Assembly (NCBI GenBank): GCA_001189095.1
Contig: LFCK01000004.1
Coordinates: 15,096-79,095 of the forward strand
DNA from: Parcubacteria bacterium C7867-001
Lineage (GTDB): Bacteria; Patescibacteria; Paceibacteria; UBA9973; UBA2103
Length of the DNA stretch: 64,000 bases
Reading direction: 5' to 3'
The notes under the pieces were generated by a model. It did no database searches and was not told where the DNA came from. It was given only the letters and a program-made list of their open reading frames with translations. Below, piece after piece: positions 57,287 to 64,000 of this stretch (the first letter of the stretch is position 1; every line of letters starts with the position of its first letter). The position numbers were made by a program, and so were the translations under genes.

Positions 57287-58645
57287 TCAGGAGCGGCCGA
57301 TGCCACGGTAGGTTATGCCCGCCTCGGCAAACGAATCTTTCGCGAGAAAATTCCGACCATCGATGATGATTGAAACGTCTTCGGCTTGAAGGAGGTCTGG
57401 CGTGAGCTCAACGAATGCGTCGTGACTGGTGGCCAACACGACCGCATCCGCTCCATGGAGCGCTTCGCGCAGTCCATGAACATTCGAATGTTCCGGAATA
57501 TACGGATCGAATATCGCCATTGTTGCGCCGCGCTTCTCGAGAATTTCCTTGATTTCAAGCGCAGGGCTTTCGCGCATATCGCTTACGTTCGGTTTGTAGG
57601 AGAGCCCGAGAAGCGCAATGTGCGCGCCACGTAGCGACGTTCCACGTCGCGTGAGCTCTTCCTCGAGAAGGCCGACCGTGAACTCCGGCATTGAGTTGTT
57701 TATTTCCCGAGCGAGCGAAAGGAACCGGTGTGCGAACCCGTTTATGCGCGCGTAATCTATGAGGTAGTACGGATCCACCGGAATGCAGTGTCCGCCCACG
57801 CCGCAGCCCGGAAGGTGGAGCATGAAGCCGAATGGTTTGGTCGATGCTCCTCGAAGCACGTTTACGACGTCGATATTGAGCTTGGTAAACGACATAGCGA
57901 GCTCGTTCACAAAGGCTATGTTGATGTCGCGGAACGAGTTCTCAACCATTTTCACCGCCTCGGCTTCACGGATGGTTTCCATTTCGTGAACGGGCGCATC
58001 GAGGATCGAGCGATAGAAATTGGCAGCCTGCCGACGCGCGGATGGTGTCGAACCACCGATAACACGCGCTATCTTATCAATGGTCCATACGTCGTCTCCC
58101 GGATTAACGCGCTCGGGGCAGTGGGCAAGACCGAAATCCTCACCCGCAATAAGTCCTGATTCTTCCTCGAGGATGGGAAGGAGGATTTCTTCGCAGGTTC
58201 CCGGATGTATCGTGGATTCAATGATGAGCATGTGTCCGGGGAGCAGCTGTCGTCCGACGTTTCTACATGCGTTCTTAAGGGGTTCAAGATCAGGTGTGTG
58301 ATCCTCTCTCACTGGTGTTGGTACGCAGATCATGATGATGTCTGCGTCGTGCACCAGCGCGTAGTCATTCGAAACGGTGAGACTCTCGTTTGCGAGAAGC
58401 CGCTCGAACCGTGGATCAAGGTCCGCAACCACGCGTGCCTTTATGGCTTTCCGTTTCGCAGGATCTGTATCGATCCCAGAAACGATGTAGCCCTTATCGC
58501 GTGCGAGGAGTGCTATAGGAAGGCCAACATAGCCGAGTCCGATAACGGCAACAGTAAGGCGGTCCGAACCTGTTTCAGTTCGGTTATTCGATTGCGGAAG
58601 CGTTGTGGTGTGCATATACGTGTCTCGTGAATCTCCAGTGTGCAT
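57287..58645 (-). CDS. Nucleotide-sugar dehydrogenase (WecC/UDP-glucose dehydrogenase type)
   Basis: Oxidises a UDP-sugar to the uronic acid with NAD. At 452 residues it has the Rossmann motif VIGLGYVGLPIALLA, the catalytic Cys motif GCGVGGHCIPVDPYYL and the C-terminal domain LLGLSYKPNVSDMRESPAL. The PYY form fits the WecC/WbpA (UDP-ManNAc/GlcNAc) branch. It is first in the exopolysaccharide operon. The N-terminus begins MHT and repeats MHT ten residues on because of a short tandem duplication of the start region. Confidence 0.93.
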   Translation of the reverse strand: MHTGDSRDTYMHTTTLPQSNNRTETGSDRLTVAVIGLGYVGLPIALLARDKGYIVSGIDTDPAKRKAIKARVVADLDPRFERLLANESLTVSNDYALVHDADIIMICVPTPVREDHTPDLEPLKNACRNVGRQLLPGHMLIIESTIHPGTCEEILLPILEEESGLIAGEDFGLAHCPERVNPGDDVWTIDKIARVIGGSTPSARRQAANFYRSILDAPVHEMETIREAEAVKMVENSFRDINIAFVNELAMSFTKLNIDVVNVLRGASTKPFGFMLHLPGCGVGGHCIPVDPYYLIDYARINGFAHRFLSLAREINNSMPEFTVGLLEEELTRRGTSLRGAHIALLGLSYKPNVSDMRESPALEIKEILEKRGATMAIFDPYIPEHSNVHGLREALHGADAVVLATSHDAFVELTPDLLQAEDVSIIIDGRNFLAKDSFAEAGITYRGIGRS

Positions 58646-58711
58646 GTACGTGCCTGAGGAGATGATGAATTCGATGTTCAGGTTTTTTCATTCCGCATTC
58701 ATGTAAAAAAA

Positions 58712-58730
58712 CGCCAGCGTTACGCTGGCG
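58712..58730 (-). terminator. Terminator of the gene at 58738
   Basis: CGCCAGCG-TTA-CGCTGGCG, followed on the minus strand by a run of seven Ts. Confidence 0.9.
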
Positions 58731-58737
58731 ATTACTG

Positions 58738-59322
58738 CTACGCAGTTTTCTTTTCTTCTTGCGGCGGATACGGTGCCACAAGTTCCTTCTCTTCAGGATA
58801 CACACGGCAAGTATCGCCGTTCGACATCTTGTAGTCGAAGTGGAGACGTCCAGTCCGCCAGTCTTCACGGCCGAATCGCAGTCGTGTGGGGCTGCCGGCG
58901 AGATCGGTATGCACGCCCGCTGTGAGCATGCTTTCTGCGACTTTTTCCATTTCGCGGGAGTGGCTCCGATCTTCATCGTGTGCCTTTTGGCTTGCGACGA
59001 GCTCTTTCTCGTTGTAACGAGTGTAGCCCCAGCCGACTTCTTTGCGTGGTTGCAGATATCCGCCGGCTTTCAGCTTTTCGGCAAGCTCCTGATCGATCTG
59101 AAAGTATTCGATACCGGAGCTGTCGCCGCCACTGCTGCCTTCCCTGTACCACGGTGAGAGGATCTCCCACGTCTTTCCGTCAGGCGAGTTCTCGTGAGCG
59201 AGGTGCACGGGGGTCCGTGACGAATTGTCGAAGGTGAGGACTTCAAGCGCCTCGTAGAGGTTCGTAATCGGAGCTGCGTTCCAATAGTACGTATGCTCCG
59301 TTCGTTTCACTATGCGTGGCAT
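58738..59322 (-). CDS. Hypothetical protein, SD-led
   Basis: A 194-residue soluble protein rich in Trp, Tyr and charged residues. No family is recognised. AAAGGAGG precedes the ATG by 6 nt, one of the strongest ribosome sites here. TACTAT near 59363-59358 with a weak TTCGTT at spacing 17 may be the promoter. Confidence 0.75.
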   Translation of the reverse strand: MPRIVKRTEHTYYWNAAPITNLYEALEVLTFDNSSRTPVHLAHENSPDGKTWEILSPWYREGSSGGDSSGIEYFQIDQELAEKLKAGGYLQPRKEVGWGYTRYNEKELVASQKAHDEDRSHSREMEKVAESMLTAGVHTDLAGSPTRLRFGREDWRTGRLHFDYKMSNGDTCRVYPEEKELVAPYPPQEEKKTA

Positions 59323-59385
59323 AGGCCACCTCCTTTGGTTCAGTCTTCGCCGATTCTATAGTAGCTGCCGTGCTACGGCAAACGA

Positions 59386-59413
59386 AAAACCGCCCCATGC
59401 TCGGGGCGGTTTT
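59386..59413 (-). terminator. Terminator of the gene at 59423
   Basis: AAAACCGCCCC-ATGCTC-GGGGCGGTTTT. Confidence 0.9.
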
Positions 59414-59422
59414 CGCTCTAGC

Positions 59423-59773
59423 TTATGCTCCCATTCCAGGGATTACGTTCGCTGGCATGATATCTATCCACGCTTCTGGAATTCCAAGATGCGGGTGATT
59501 TTCGAACATCTTCGTGATCGCTTCGTCCGACTCAGCCTGAACAATCGAGTAGAGCATTATCTCGTTGCGTGCATCAGCGATGCCTGCTTTGGTAACGCGC
59601 TTGGTGGCTCCGGCTCCGGCGGCTTCCAAAATTGCGCCGGCGTTGGCGGCACCCCACGCGCCCCATTCCTGTCGCATCTTCGTTTCAGCTTCCTTGCGTT
59701 CTGCTTCGGTTTTTTCCTTCCATGCGTCGAGGCCGGAAGTCGGCATCATGTAGAGGATGAGATATTTCTGCAT
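59423..59773 (-). CDS. YCII/DGPF-like small protein
   Basis: At 116 residues the protein starts MQKYLILYMMP and ends with a region (ESDEAITKMFENHPHLGIPEAW) like the dimeric ferredoxin-like YCII fold; the assignment is tentative. It starts 5 nt after a 36-residue gene and shares its transcript. Confidence 0.55.
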   Translation of the reverse strand: MQKYLILYMMPTSGLDAWKEKTEAERKEAETKMRQEWGAWGAANAGAILEAAGAGATKRVTKAGIADARNEIMLYSIVQAESDEAITKMFENHPHLGIPEAWIDIMPANVIPGMGA

Positions 59774-59778
59774 ACGCG

Positions 59779-59889
59779 TTATTTCTTCTTAGCGGCGTTG
59801 CGTGCGGCCTTCGCAGCAAGGCGCTTTGCCGTCTTATGTGGTCGACTACGAATTTTCTTTGGACTTACTCCGTGAGCGTTTTTTCCCAT
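59779..59889 (-). CDS. 36-residue strongly basic protein
   Basis: MGKNAHGVSPKKIRSRPHK then Ala/Lys-rich; 15 Lys/Arg in 36 residues. Probably RNA- or DNA-binding. It is encoded just upstream of the YCII-like gene. No SD; CATACA lies just before the ATG. It might be a ribosome-associated peptide, but that is a guess. Confidence 0.5.
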   Translation of the reverse strand: MGKNAHGVSPKKIRSRPHKTAKRLAAKAARNAAKKK

Positions 59890-59935
59890 AGGTGTATGAA
59901 ATTAGTATTGCTACACAATACTACATCTTCCGCGA

Positions 59936-60985
59936 TTACGGATAGAGGCGCTGCATGTCTTTGTAGACGGCGCGCGAAATGGACGCAATGCTGTCCTCAA
60001 GGAAGGGAATAGAGTCTCCGGCACCCTTAGTCATGACGCAGAGGATATACGGATGCTCGGGATAGTAGACGATCCCGCAGTTATTGATCTGTTTGCCGAG
60101 GAGGTTTCCGTTTCCATCCGTCATGCGCACTTCGCCGAATTTTTCCGCGACAAGGACGCCGTTCGGGACGCCGCTCTCAATACCTTCGGTGAAGTCGGTT
60201 TCGGAAAGAATCTCAAGTGCAAGCTCGGAGTAGGTGCGGTTGAGATAGGTTGCATTGTAGAGCGCACGCAGGAAAATAGTGTATTCGGAGACCGTGAGAT
60301 TGTCGGAGTAGTCAGTGAGATTCTTGAGGTCGACCCCGAGATCACGGAACACGTTTACGTAGGTCTCAAGGCGATCGGTGTCCGAAAGGTAGTGCGTGAG
60401 AAGGTCAGTCGCGTTGTTGTCTGAGTAGCGGATCATGCGTTCGATGAGCTCTTCGATGGTGTAGGATTTTCCGATGGCAAGCTGAACGTTCGACTTGATT
60501 TGCTGCACGTCACTCGTATTCCTGAGGCCAGTGTAGAACAAGCGATGGGAGAGGATTGAGGGGTCCGTCTCGGCTATTTTGAAATACGCCATCATGACGG
60601 GTACTTTTAGAAGGCTCGCCGGTGTGTACTTTTCATCAGGATTAATCACGAAACCGCCTTGCTCATAAATGTCGCGGAAGAGTACGGTTGCAGTGATGAG
60701 GTTCGATTTCTTGCGTTCATCGATAATCGCTTCGATATCATGCTGCATGTCGCCGTATTTTGCGGAGTAGTTGATGCCCTTGGTTGCGATCAGCGGATCG
60801 ATGAATCGGTATTCGGTGCTCGCGGTCGGGATGTCGCTTTCGCGCAGCGCACGCGACTTTGTCGCAGGGATAATCCAGTTGTAGAGAGCGAGCGCGAGCA
60901 TGGTGGCTAGAATTCCGGCTGCAAAACAGGCCCCGCCGAGTAGGAGGAGTCGCTTCTCAGGGATACGTAGCTGGAGCTTTTTCAT
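59936..60985 (-). CDS. Class A beta-lactamase-like serine hydrolase, membrane-anchored
   Basis: At 349 residues it has one N-terminal membrane helix (about 12-38) and a beta-lactamase/transpeptidase-like domain. It carries S-L-L-K (Ser124, Lys127), the SDN motif (188-190) and KFG at 282-284 in place of KTG/KSG. It could be a beta-lactamase, a peptidoglycan peptidase or an inactive relative. TATACT (61006-61001) gives a short leader of about 9 nt. It is divergent from the YdeI-like gene. Confidence 0.85.
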   Translation of the reverse strand: MKKLQLRIPEKRLLLLGGACFAAGILATMLALALYNWIIPATKSRALRESDIPTASTEYRFIDPLIATKGINYSAKYGDMQHDIEAIIDERKKSNLITATVLFRDIYEQGGFVINPDEKYTPASLLKVPVMMAYFKIAETDPSILSHRLFYTGLRNTSDVQQIKSNVQLAIGKSYTIEELIERMIRYSDNNATDLLTHYLSDTDRLETYVNVFRDLGVDLKNLTDYSDNLTVSEYTIFLRALYNATYLNRTYSELALEILSETDFTEGIESGVPNGVLVAEKFGEVRMTDGNGNLLGKQINNCGIVYYPEHPYILCVMTKGAGDSIPFLEDSIASISRAVYKDMQRLYP

Positions 60986-61029
60986 GGTTTGGTACTGTCC
61001 AGTATACCCTCATTCGATATACTGGACGT

Positions 61030-61275
61030 ATGAAGAAAATATCCGGTGGCTCTGTCCACAAACTCCCGGACGACATCAAGAAAGTTCTTTTGAGAGAACC
61101 AAAAGTGTTTGCACTTTGGGAAGACATTACGCCGCTTGCGCGCAGCGAATGGATCTGTTGGATGACTTCCGGCGCGAAGCCTGAGACGCGTGGCATACGC
61201 ATCAAGAAAGGAATGTCGAAGATGCGCGGTGGTATGCGTCGTCCGTGTTGCTGGGCAGGGTGTCCGCACCGATAA
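61030..61275 (+). CDS. YdeI/OmpD-associated-like protein, short form
   Basis: The 81-residue protein has the family pattern LARSEWICWMTSGAKPETR and a C-terminal cysteine motif CCWAGCPHR. Relatives (YdeI/OmpD-associated) have obscure roles in peptide or bacteriocin tolerance. TATACT (61018-61023) ends 6 nt before the ATG. Confidence 0.75.
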   Translation: MKKISGGSVHKLPDDIKKVLLREPKVFALWEDITPLARSEWICWMTSGAKPETRGIRIKKGMSKMRGGMRRPCCWAGCPHR

Positions 61276-61300
61276 AATTTCAAGTCGATTTATAAAAAGA

Positions 61301-61329
61301 CAAGGCCGCCCAGCGTTTGGGCGGCCTTG
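61301..61329. terminator. Bidirectional terminator
   Basis: CAAGGCCGCCCA-GCGTT-TGGGCGGCCTTG between converging genes. Confidence 0.85.
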
Positions 61330-61349
61330 AGACTACTGCGTTTCCGATG

Positions 61350-61715
61350 CTAGTAGCCTCGTATCAGTCGACGGCCGAAGCCGAAGACAAAGGACACGAG
61401 GAACAGGAACGGATGCCATAGCAGCGTAAAGGCTGCGAAGGCCGCCGCTCCTTGCAGAATCGGAAGGCGATCTTGTTCGGCGAGAAAGGGGAGGGTTGAA
61501 ATCCCCCACGCGCCGACAAAGAGGAAGATGACTTCGGTCGCCATTCGGATCCCGGTGCTGCGCACCAAGACGAATTGGTTTTCCGGAGCCGTCTGTTCTC
61601 GGATAGCGGCCAGAGCAAGGAAGCCGCCGACGCCGACGTACCACCAGGGAGAGAGGAGGAGCGCAATGAGTCCCAGAGTCCTGAGAATCACCGCAAGTAT
61701 TCCAACTTTACTCAT
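61350..61715 (-). CDS. Hypothetical small membrane protein, SD-led
   Basis: At 121 residues it has about four hydrophobic helices. No family is recognised. GAGGTGA precedes the ATG and a near-perfect promoter lies upstream. Confidence 0.7.
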   Translation of the reverse strand: MSKVGILAVILRTLGLIALLLSPWWYVGVGGFLALAAIREQTAPENQFVLVRSTGIRMATEVIFLFVGAWGISTLPFLAEQDRLPILQGAAAFAAFTLLWHPFLFLVSFVFGFGRRLIRGY

Positions 61716-61743
61716 CGTTCACCTCGTTTCTGTATCTTTTTTA

Positions 61744-61772
61744 AGAGTAGCATATAATTATACTTATGTCAA
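61744..61772 (-). promoter_or_regulatory. Promoter of the gene at 61350
   Basis: TTGACA (61772-61767), 17-bp spacer, TACTCT (61749-61744), also TGC-extended. Confidence 0.85.
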
Positions 61773-61783
61773 ATATAAAAAGA

Positions 61784-61807
61784 AGCCCCGCCATTCTTGG
61801 CGGGGCT
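61784..61807 (-). terminator. Terminator of the gene at 61834
   Basis: AGCCCCGCCA-TTCT-TGGCGGGGCT; on the minus strand it is followed by TCTTTTTATA. Confidence 0.9.
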
Positions 61808-61833
61808 CGTGTGTTGGTGAGTCCGAATCTAGT

Positions 61834-62613
61834 TCAGATCACCTCGATCAGCAGGCTTTTGTATTCCGGCTTTGAGATGAATGTACCGTCTGGCGTGCAG
61901 AGCAGGCCGAACGGATTCTGCTCGCGCTGCGCAAGGGAATTGCACAAACGCGTGCGACGTTCAGGATCGGTTTCTTCCGCGAGTTTCCTCCGGATTTTCC
62001 GTTCCTGCTCCACCGACACCGGCGCCCTGAAGATCAGAGCTCGATGCGGTCCTTCCGTCCAAGCCTTATCGCTGTAGTCAGCGAGCTGCTTGCTGGCGAT
62101 TTGCCCGCAGGCGCCCACATACCACTGCTCGTATCCGCACGACTTCGCAAGACAGGTATCCTGCGAAAAGTGGTCGTGATCGCCGACGAAGGTCTTATCC
62201 GGAAACAGCACGGTTTGGTATTCGTTGCCGTTTGCCGAATGCAGCGGCCGCATAGCGGGCAGCTCGTTCCGGTACTTGTACCAGCCGAGCATCTGCACCG
62301 CGTAGAAGTCAGCGCGATCACCGAAGTGGTCGCACAGTCGACCCATGATGTGCCCGATGTCAGGGTACTCAGGGTCGTCGTTGTCGCCGTCGAAGATGAC
62401 CGATGTCGGGCCGTCTTCGATATACGTCTCGAGACGCGGAATCAAGTCCTTTTCGAGGATAAGATTGGCGTCCGCAGTCGAGATGCCGTTGAACGAGCCA
62501 GCACCGCGAAGCGCGACGATATGCTTGCAGGTCGCAAGCATATGTTCGACGGTCCTTTCCCACGTCTTTCCGGTATGGTCGAGGACGACCGAGCCTTGTA
62601 ACGAGTTTTTCAT
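61834..62613 (-). CDS. Hypothetical protein, SD-led
   Basis: A 259-residue soluble protein. The middle part (SVIFDGDNDDPEYPDIGHIM) looks like a nucleotide- or metal-binding acidic loop, but no family is recognised. AAAGG precedes the ATG. It has its own promoter and terminator. Confidence 0.7.
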   Translation of the reverse strand: MKNSLQGSVVLDHTGKTWERTVEHMLATCKHIVALRGAGSFNGISTADANLILEKDLIPRLETYIEDGPTSVIFDGDNDDPEYPDIGHIMGRLCDHFGDRADFYAVQMLGWYKYRNELPAMRPLHSANGNEYQTVLFPDKTFVGDHDHFSQDTCLAKSCGYEQWYVGACGQIASKQLADYSDKAWTEGPHRALIFRAPVSVEQERKIRRKLAEETDPERRTRLCNSLAQREQNPFGLLCTPDGTFISKPEYKSLLIEVI

Positions 62614-62654
62614 TTCTGGCCTTTCGGATGAGAAGGGCTATGCACCCAAAAATT

Positions 62655-62683
62655 TAAATAACATAATATACTTATAATGTCAA
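62655..62683 (-). promoter_or_regulatory. Promoter of the gene at 61834
   Basis: TTGACA (62683-62678), 17-bp spacer, TATTTA (62660-62655), TGT-extended. Confidence 0.8.
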
Positions 62684-62746
62684 ATTACCCTGCTGGGCAA
62701 GGTGTCCGCATGAGTAAGGTCAGTCCCGCCTAAAGGTGGTCTTTCT

Positions 62747-63772
62747 TTAGAGTGCGTCTGTTCTTGGGTGAACGATGGAGACAACGGTGCCACGGGAAGT
62801 GCTTTCTCTGTGGACCTCTGCACTCAGCTGGTTCGCGAGCGATTCAATAATGCTCGTGCCGAGACCTTCTCCCCGTGCTGCGTTTGCAGAAAGCCCCACG
62901 CCATCATCGCCGACACTGAGCTTCCATGTTTCTCCTTTCGATTCATACGTAACGCTTATCTGGCCCTCGCCCTTCGGAAAGGCATGCTTAAGTGCGTTCG
63001 CCACCAATTCCGTAGTTATAAGTCCTAAACCAATAGCTTCGTCAGGGGTGACGGTGCCACCGCCACTGGTGACCTTGAGGGTAATCGGCTTGCGTCCGCC
63101 GATCATTGATCTTGCCAGACTCTCGCAAAGGGTGCGTAAATAATCGAGTACAGGCACTAAAGAACCTTCGCTCGTTGGGTCAAGATTGCGCTGCACGGTC
63201 GCGATGGAAAGAATCCGATCGTGTGCGTCTTCCAGATGGGCTTTGCTTTCTTCTGATTTCACGCTGCCGGCCTTAAGAAGAATGATGCTTGCAATGAGTT
63301 GCAAGCTGTTCGCGATACGGTGACGCATCTCTTTGAGAAGCGTGTCTTTTTGCAGCATCAGATTCTCCTTGTCGCGCTCCGTTTTGCGCTGATCGGTTAT
63401 ATCGGTTATGGAAACAAAAATGTCCTGGTGCTCGTCGCTTAAAGTTATTGAACGTGCGTTTAGAATCATCACTCGCAAGCCGAGTCGCTCAAACGTGTGG
63501 ATGACTTCGTACGCTTCGACGTTTGTTTTCTCAGGAATGACTTGCTTGAGAAGGGTCACTAAGGCGGGTATATTCCACTCGCCATTGCCCAACTCCGCGA
63601 ACTTCTTTCCATGAATCTTCCCATAGTCAACCTCGAAGGTATCGTAAAAAGCCTGATTTCCAACGACGACGCGCAAGTCGCTGTCGAGGATGACTATCGG
63701 TTCGCGTAACGTATCAACAATTGCATTTGTCAATTCAGAACTTAGACCATTACCATGAGGAGGTTTGTTCAC
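62747..63772 (-). CDS. PAS-domain sensor histidine kinase (HisKA_2 type)
   Basis: The 341-residue cytoplasmic kinase has an N-terminal PAS domain (about 12-125, IVILDSDLRVVVGNQAF), the phospho-acceptor helix LLKEMRHRIANSLQLIASIILL and an HATPase domain (LGLITTELVANALKHAFP, VGDDGVGL, GEGLGTSIIESL). The H-box belongs to the HisKA_2/HWE class common in Alphaproteobacteria. No response regulator is adjacent. GTG start with TACTAT (63784-63779) ending 6 nt upstream. Confidence 0.9.
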   Translation of the reverse strand: MNKPPHGNGLSSELTNAIVDTLREPIVILDSDLRVVVGNQAFYDTFEVDYGKIHGKKFAELGNGEWNIPALVTLLKQVIPEKTNVEAYEVIHTFERLGLRVMILNARSITLSDEHQDIFVSITDITDQRKTERDKENLMLQKDTLLKEMRHRIANSLQLIASIILLKAGSVKSEESKAHLEDAHDRILSIATVQRNLDPTSEGSLVPVLDYLRTLCESLARSMIGGRKPITLKVTSGGGTVTPDEAIGLGLITTELVANALKHAFPKGEGQISVTYESKGETWKLSVGDDGVGLSANAARGEGLGTSIIESLANQLSAEVHRESTSRGTVVSIVHPRTDAL

Positions 63773-63784
63773 AGTAAAATAGTA

Positions 63785-64000
63785 TACCGATTGGGGGGTG
63801 AATACTAGGTGAAGTTTTCGTTAAATTTCGGCCTCCTAGAAGGAGAAGGTTCTCGTCCAACTTTGCTCTAGTATACGATTTCGCTCGTACCTATTTCGCC
63901 CGAAACCCGAACCCCTGATCTCTCGCGCCTCGCGGACTCGGCGCTCGCCCCGAGCCCTGTCCGCGCTTCTTTTCTTGTTCTGATTCGCGGGGGGGTATGC
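63785..64000. other. Right edge, no gene seen
   Basis: These 216 nt contain a CTAGTATACG box (about 63869-63878) and GC-rich sequence. I see no supportable gene or RNA before the window ends. Confidence 0.4.

Noticed and set aside
1..64000. CRISPR array
   Set aside because: No regularly spaced repeats and no cas-like genes are visible; the only tandem repeats are the two cloverleaf units.

Overview
The window reads as chromosomal DNA of a small-genome bacterium of the Patescibacteria/CPR type (Parcubacteria-like). This is inferred from the mix of genes and their short, divergent forms: a compact valyl-tRNA synthetase, a TsaD with an insertion, MutY and Nth with lost Fe-S ligands, a scatter of unrelated housekeeping genes rather than long biosynthetic operons, TGA used as a stop, and many lineage-specific small membrane or basic proteins. 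Seven tRNA genes, an RNase P RNA and at least one further structured RNA gene are visible.

Layout. 0-5 kb: methionine sulfoxide reductases A and B, VKOR, a beta-helix membrane protein, endonuclease III, an unassigned structured RNA and a MutY-like glycosylase. 5-16 kb: RNase J, a peptide-binding lipoprotein-like protein, SecG, GroES/GroEL, LemA, HtpX, tRNA-Ser, a methyltransferase and RNase P RNA. 16-31 kb: an O-antigen-ligase/TPR protein, the MurJ flippase, LepA, an FtsB-like protein, tRNA-Gly/Arg/Phe, glutaredoxin, Hsp20, PrsW, ValS, TsaD and a DHH phosphoesterase. 31-36 kb: two RNA methyltransferases, tRNA-Val, TruB, a sugar-dehydrogenase-like propeller, tRNA-Glu, two tandem tRNA-sized cloverleaf repeats and tRNA-Ser(CGA). 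36.2-46.7 kb: an AT-richer integrative element with a large serine recombinase, a primase/RepA-like helicase, a small excisionase-like HTH protein, a 1025-residue PHP-domain/SMC-like ATPase and an ArsR/cation-efflux pair. 46.8-64 kb: an alternative-oxidase-like di-iron protein, DUF1761, transglutaminase-like and SET-domain proteins with a shared 20-bp promoter region, a GH18 protein, an exopolysaccharide operon (nucleotide-sugar dehydrogenase, GT2 synthase, polysaccharide deacetylase, lectin-like protein), a class A beta-lactamase-like protein and an orphan histidine kinase.

Two styles of gene start recur. Conserved genes (msrB, VKOR, mutY, valS, glutaredoxin, GH18, YdeI-like and others) carry a TATAAT-like box, often TGN-extended, that ends 6-9 nt before the start codon; they have no Shine-Dalgarno sequence, so their mRNAs should be leaderless. 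By contrast, many lineage-specific small or membrane proteins sit in one-gene cassettes with a TTGACA-N16/17-TATAAT-like promoter, a leader, a GGAGG-type ribosome site and their own hairpin terminator. This split is one of the most consistent patterns in the window.

The strongest candidate for something new is the pair of 72-nt cloverleaf repeats between tRNA-Glu and tRNA-Ser(CGA). Their differences are almost all compensatory. The multi-helix RNA between nth and mutY, with its own promoter and terminator, is the second.
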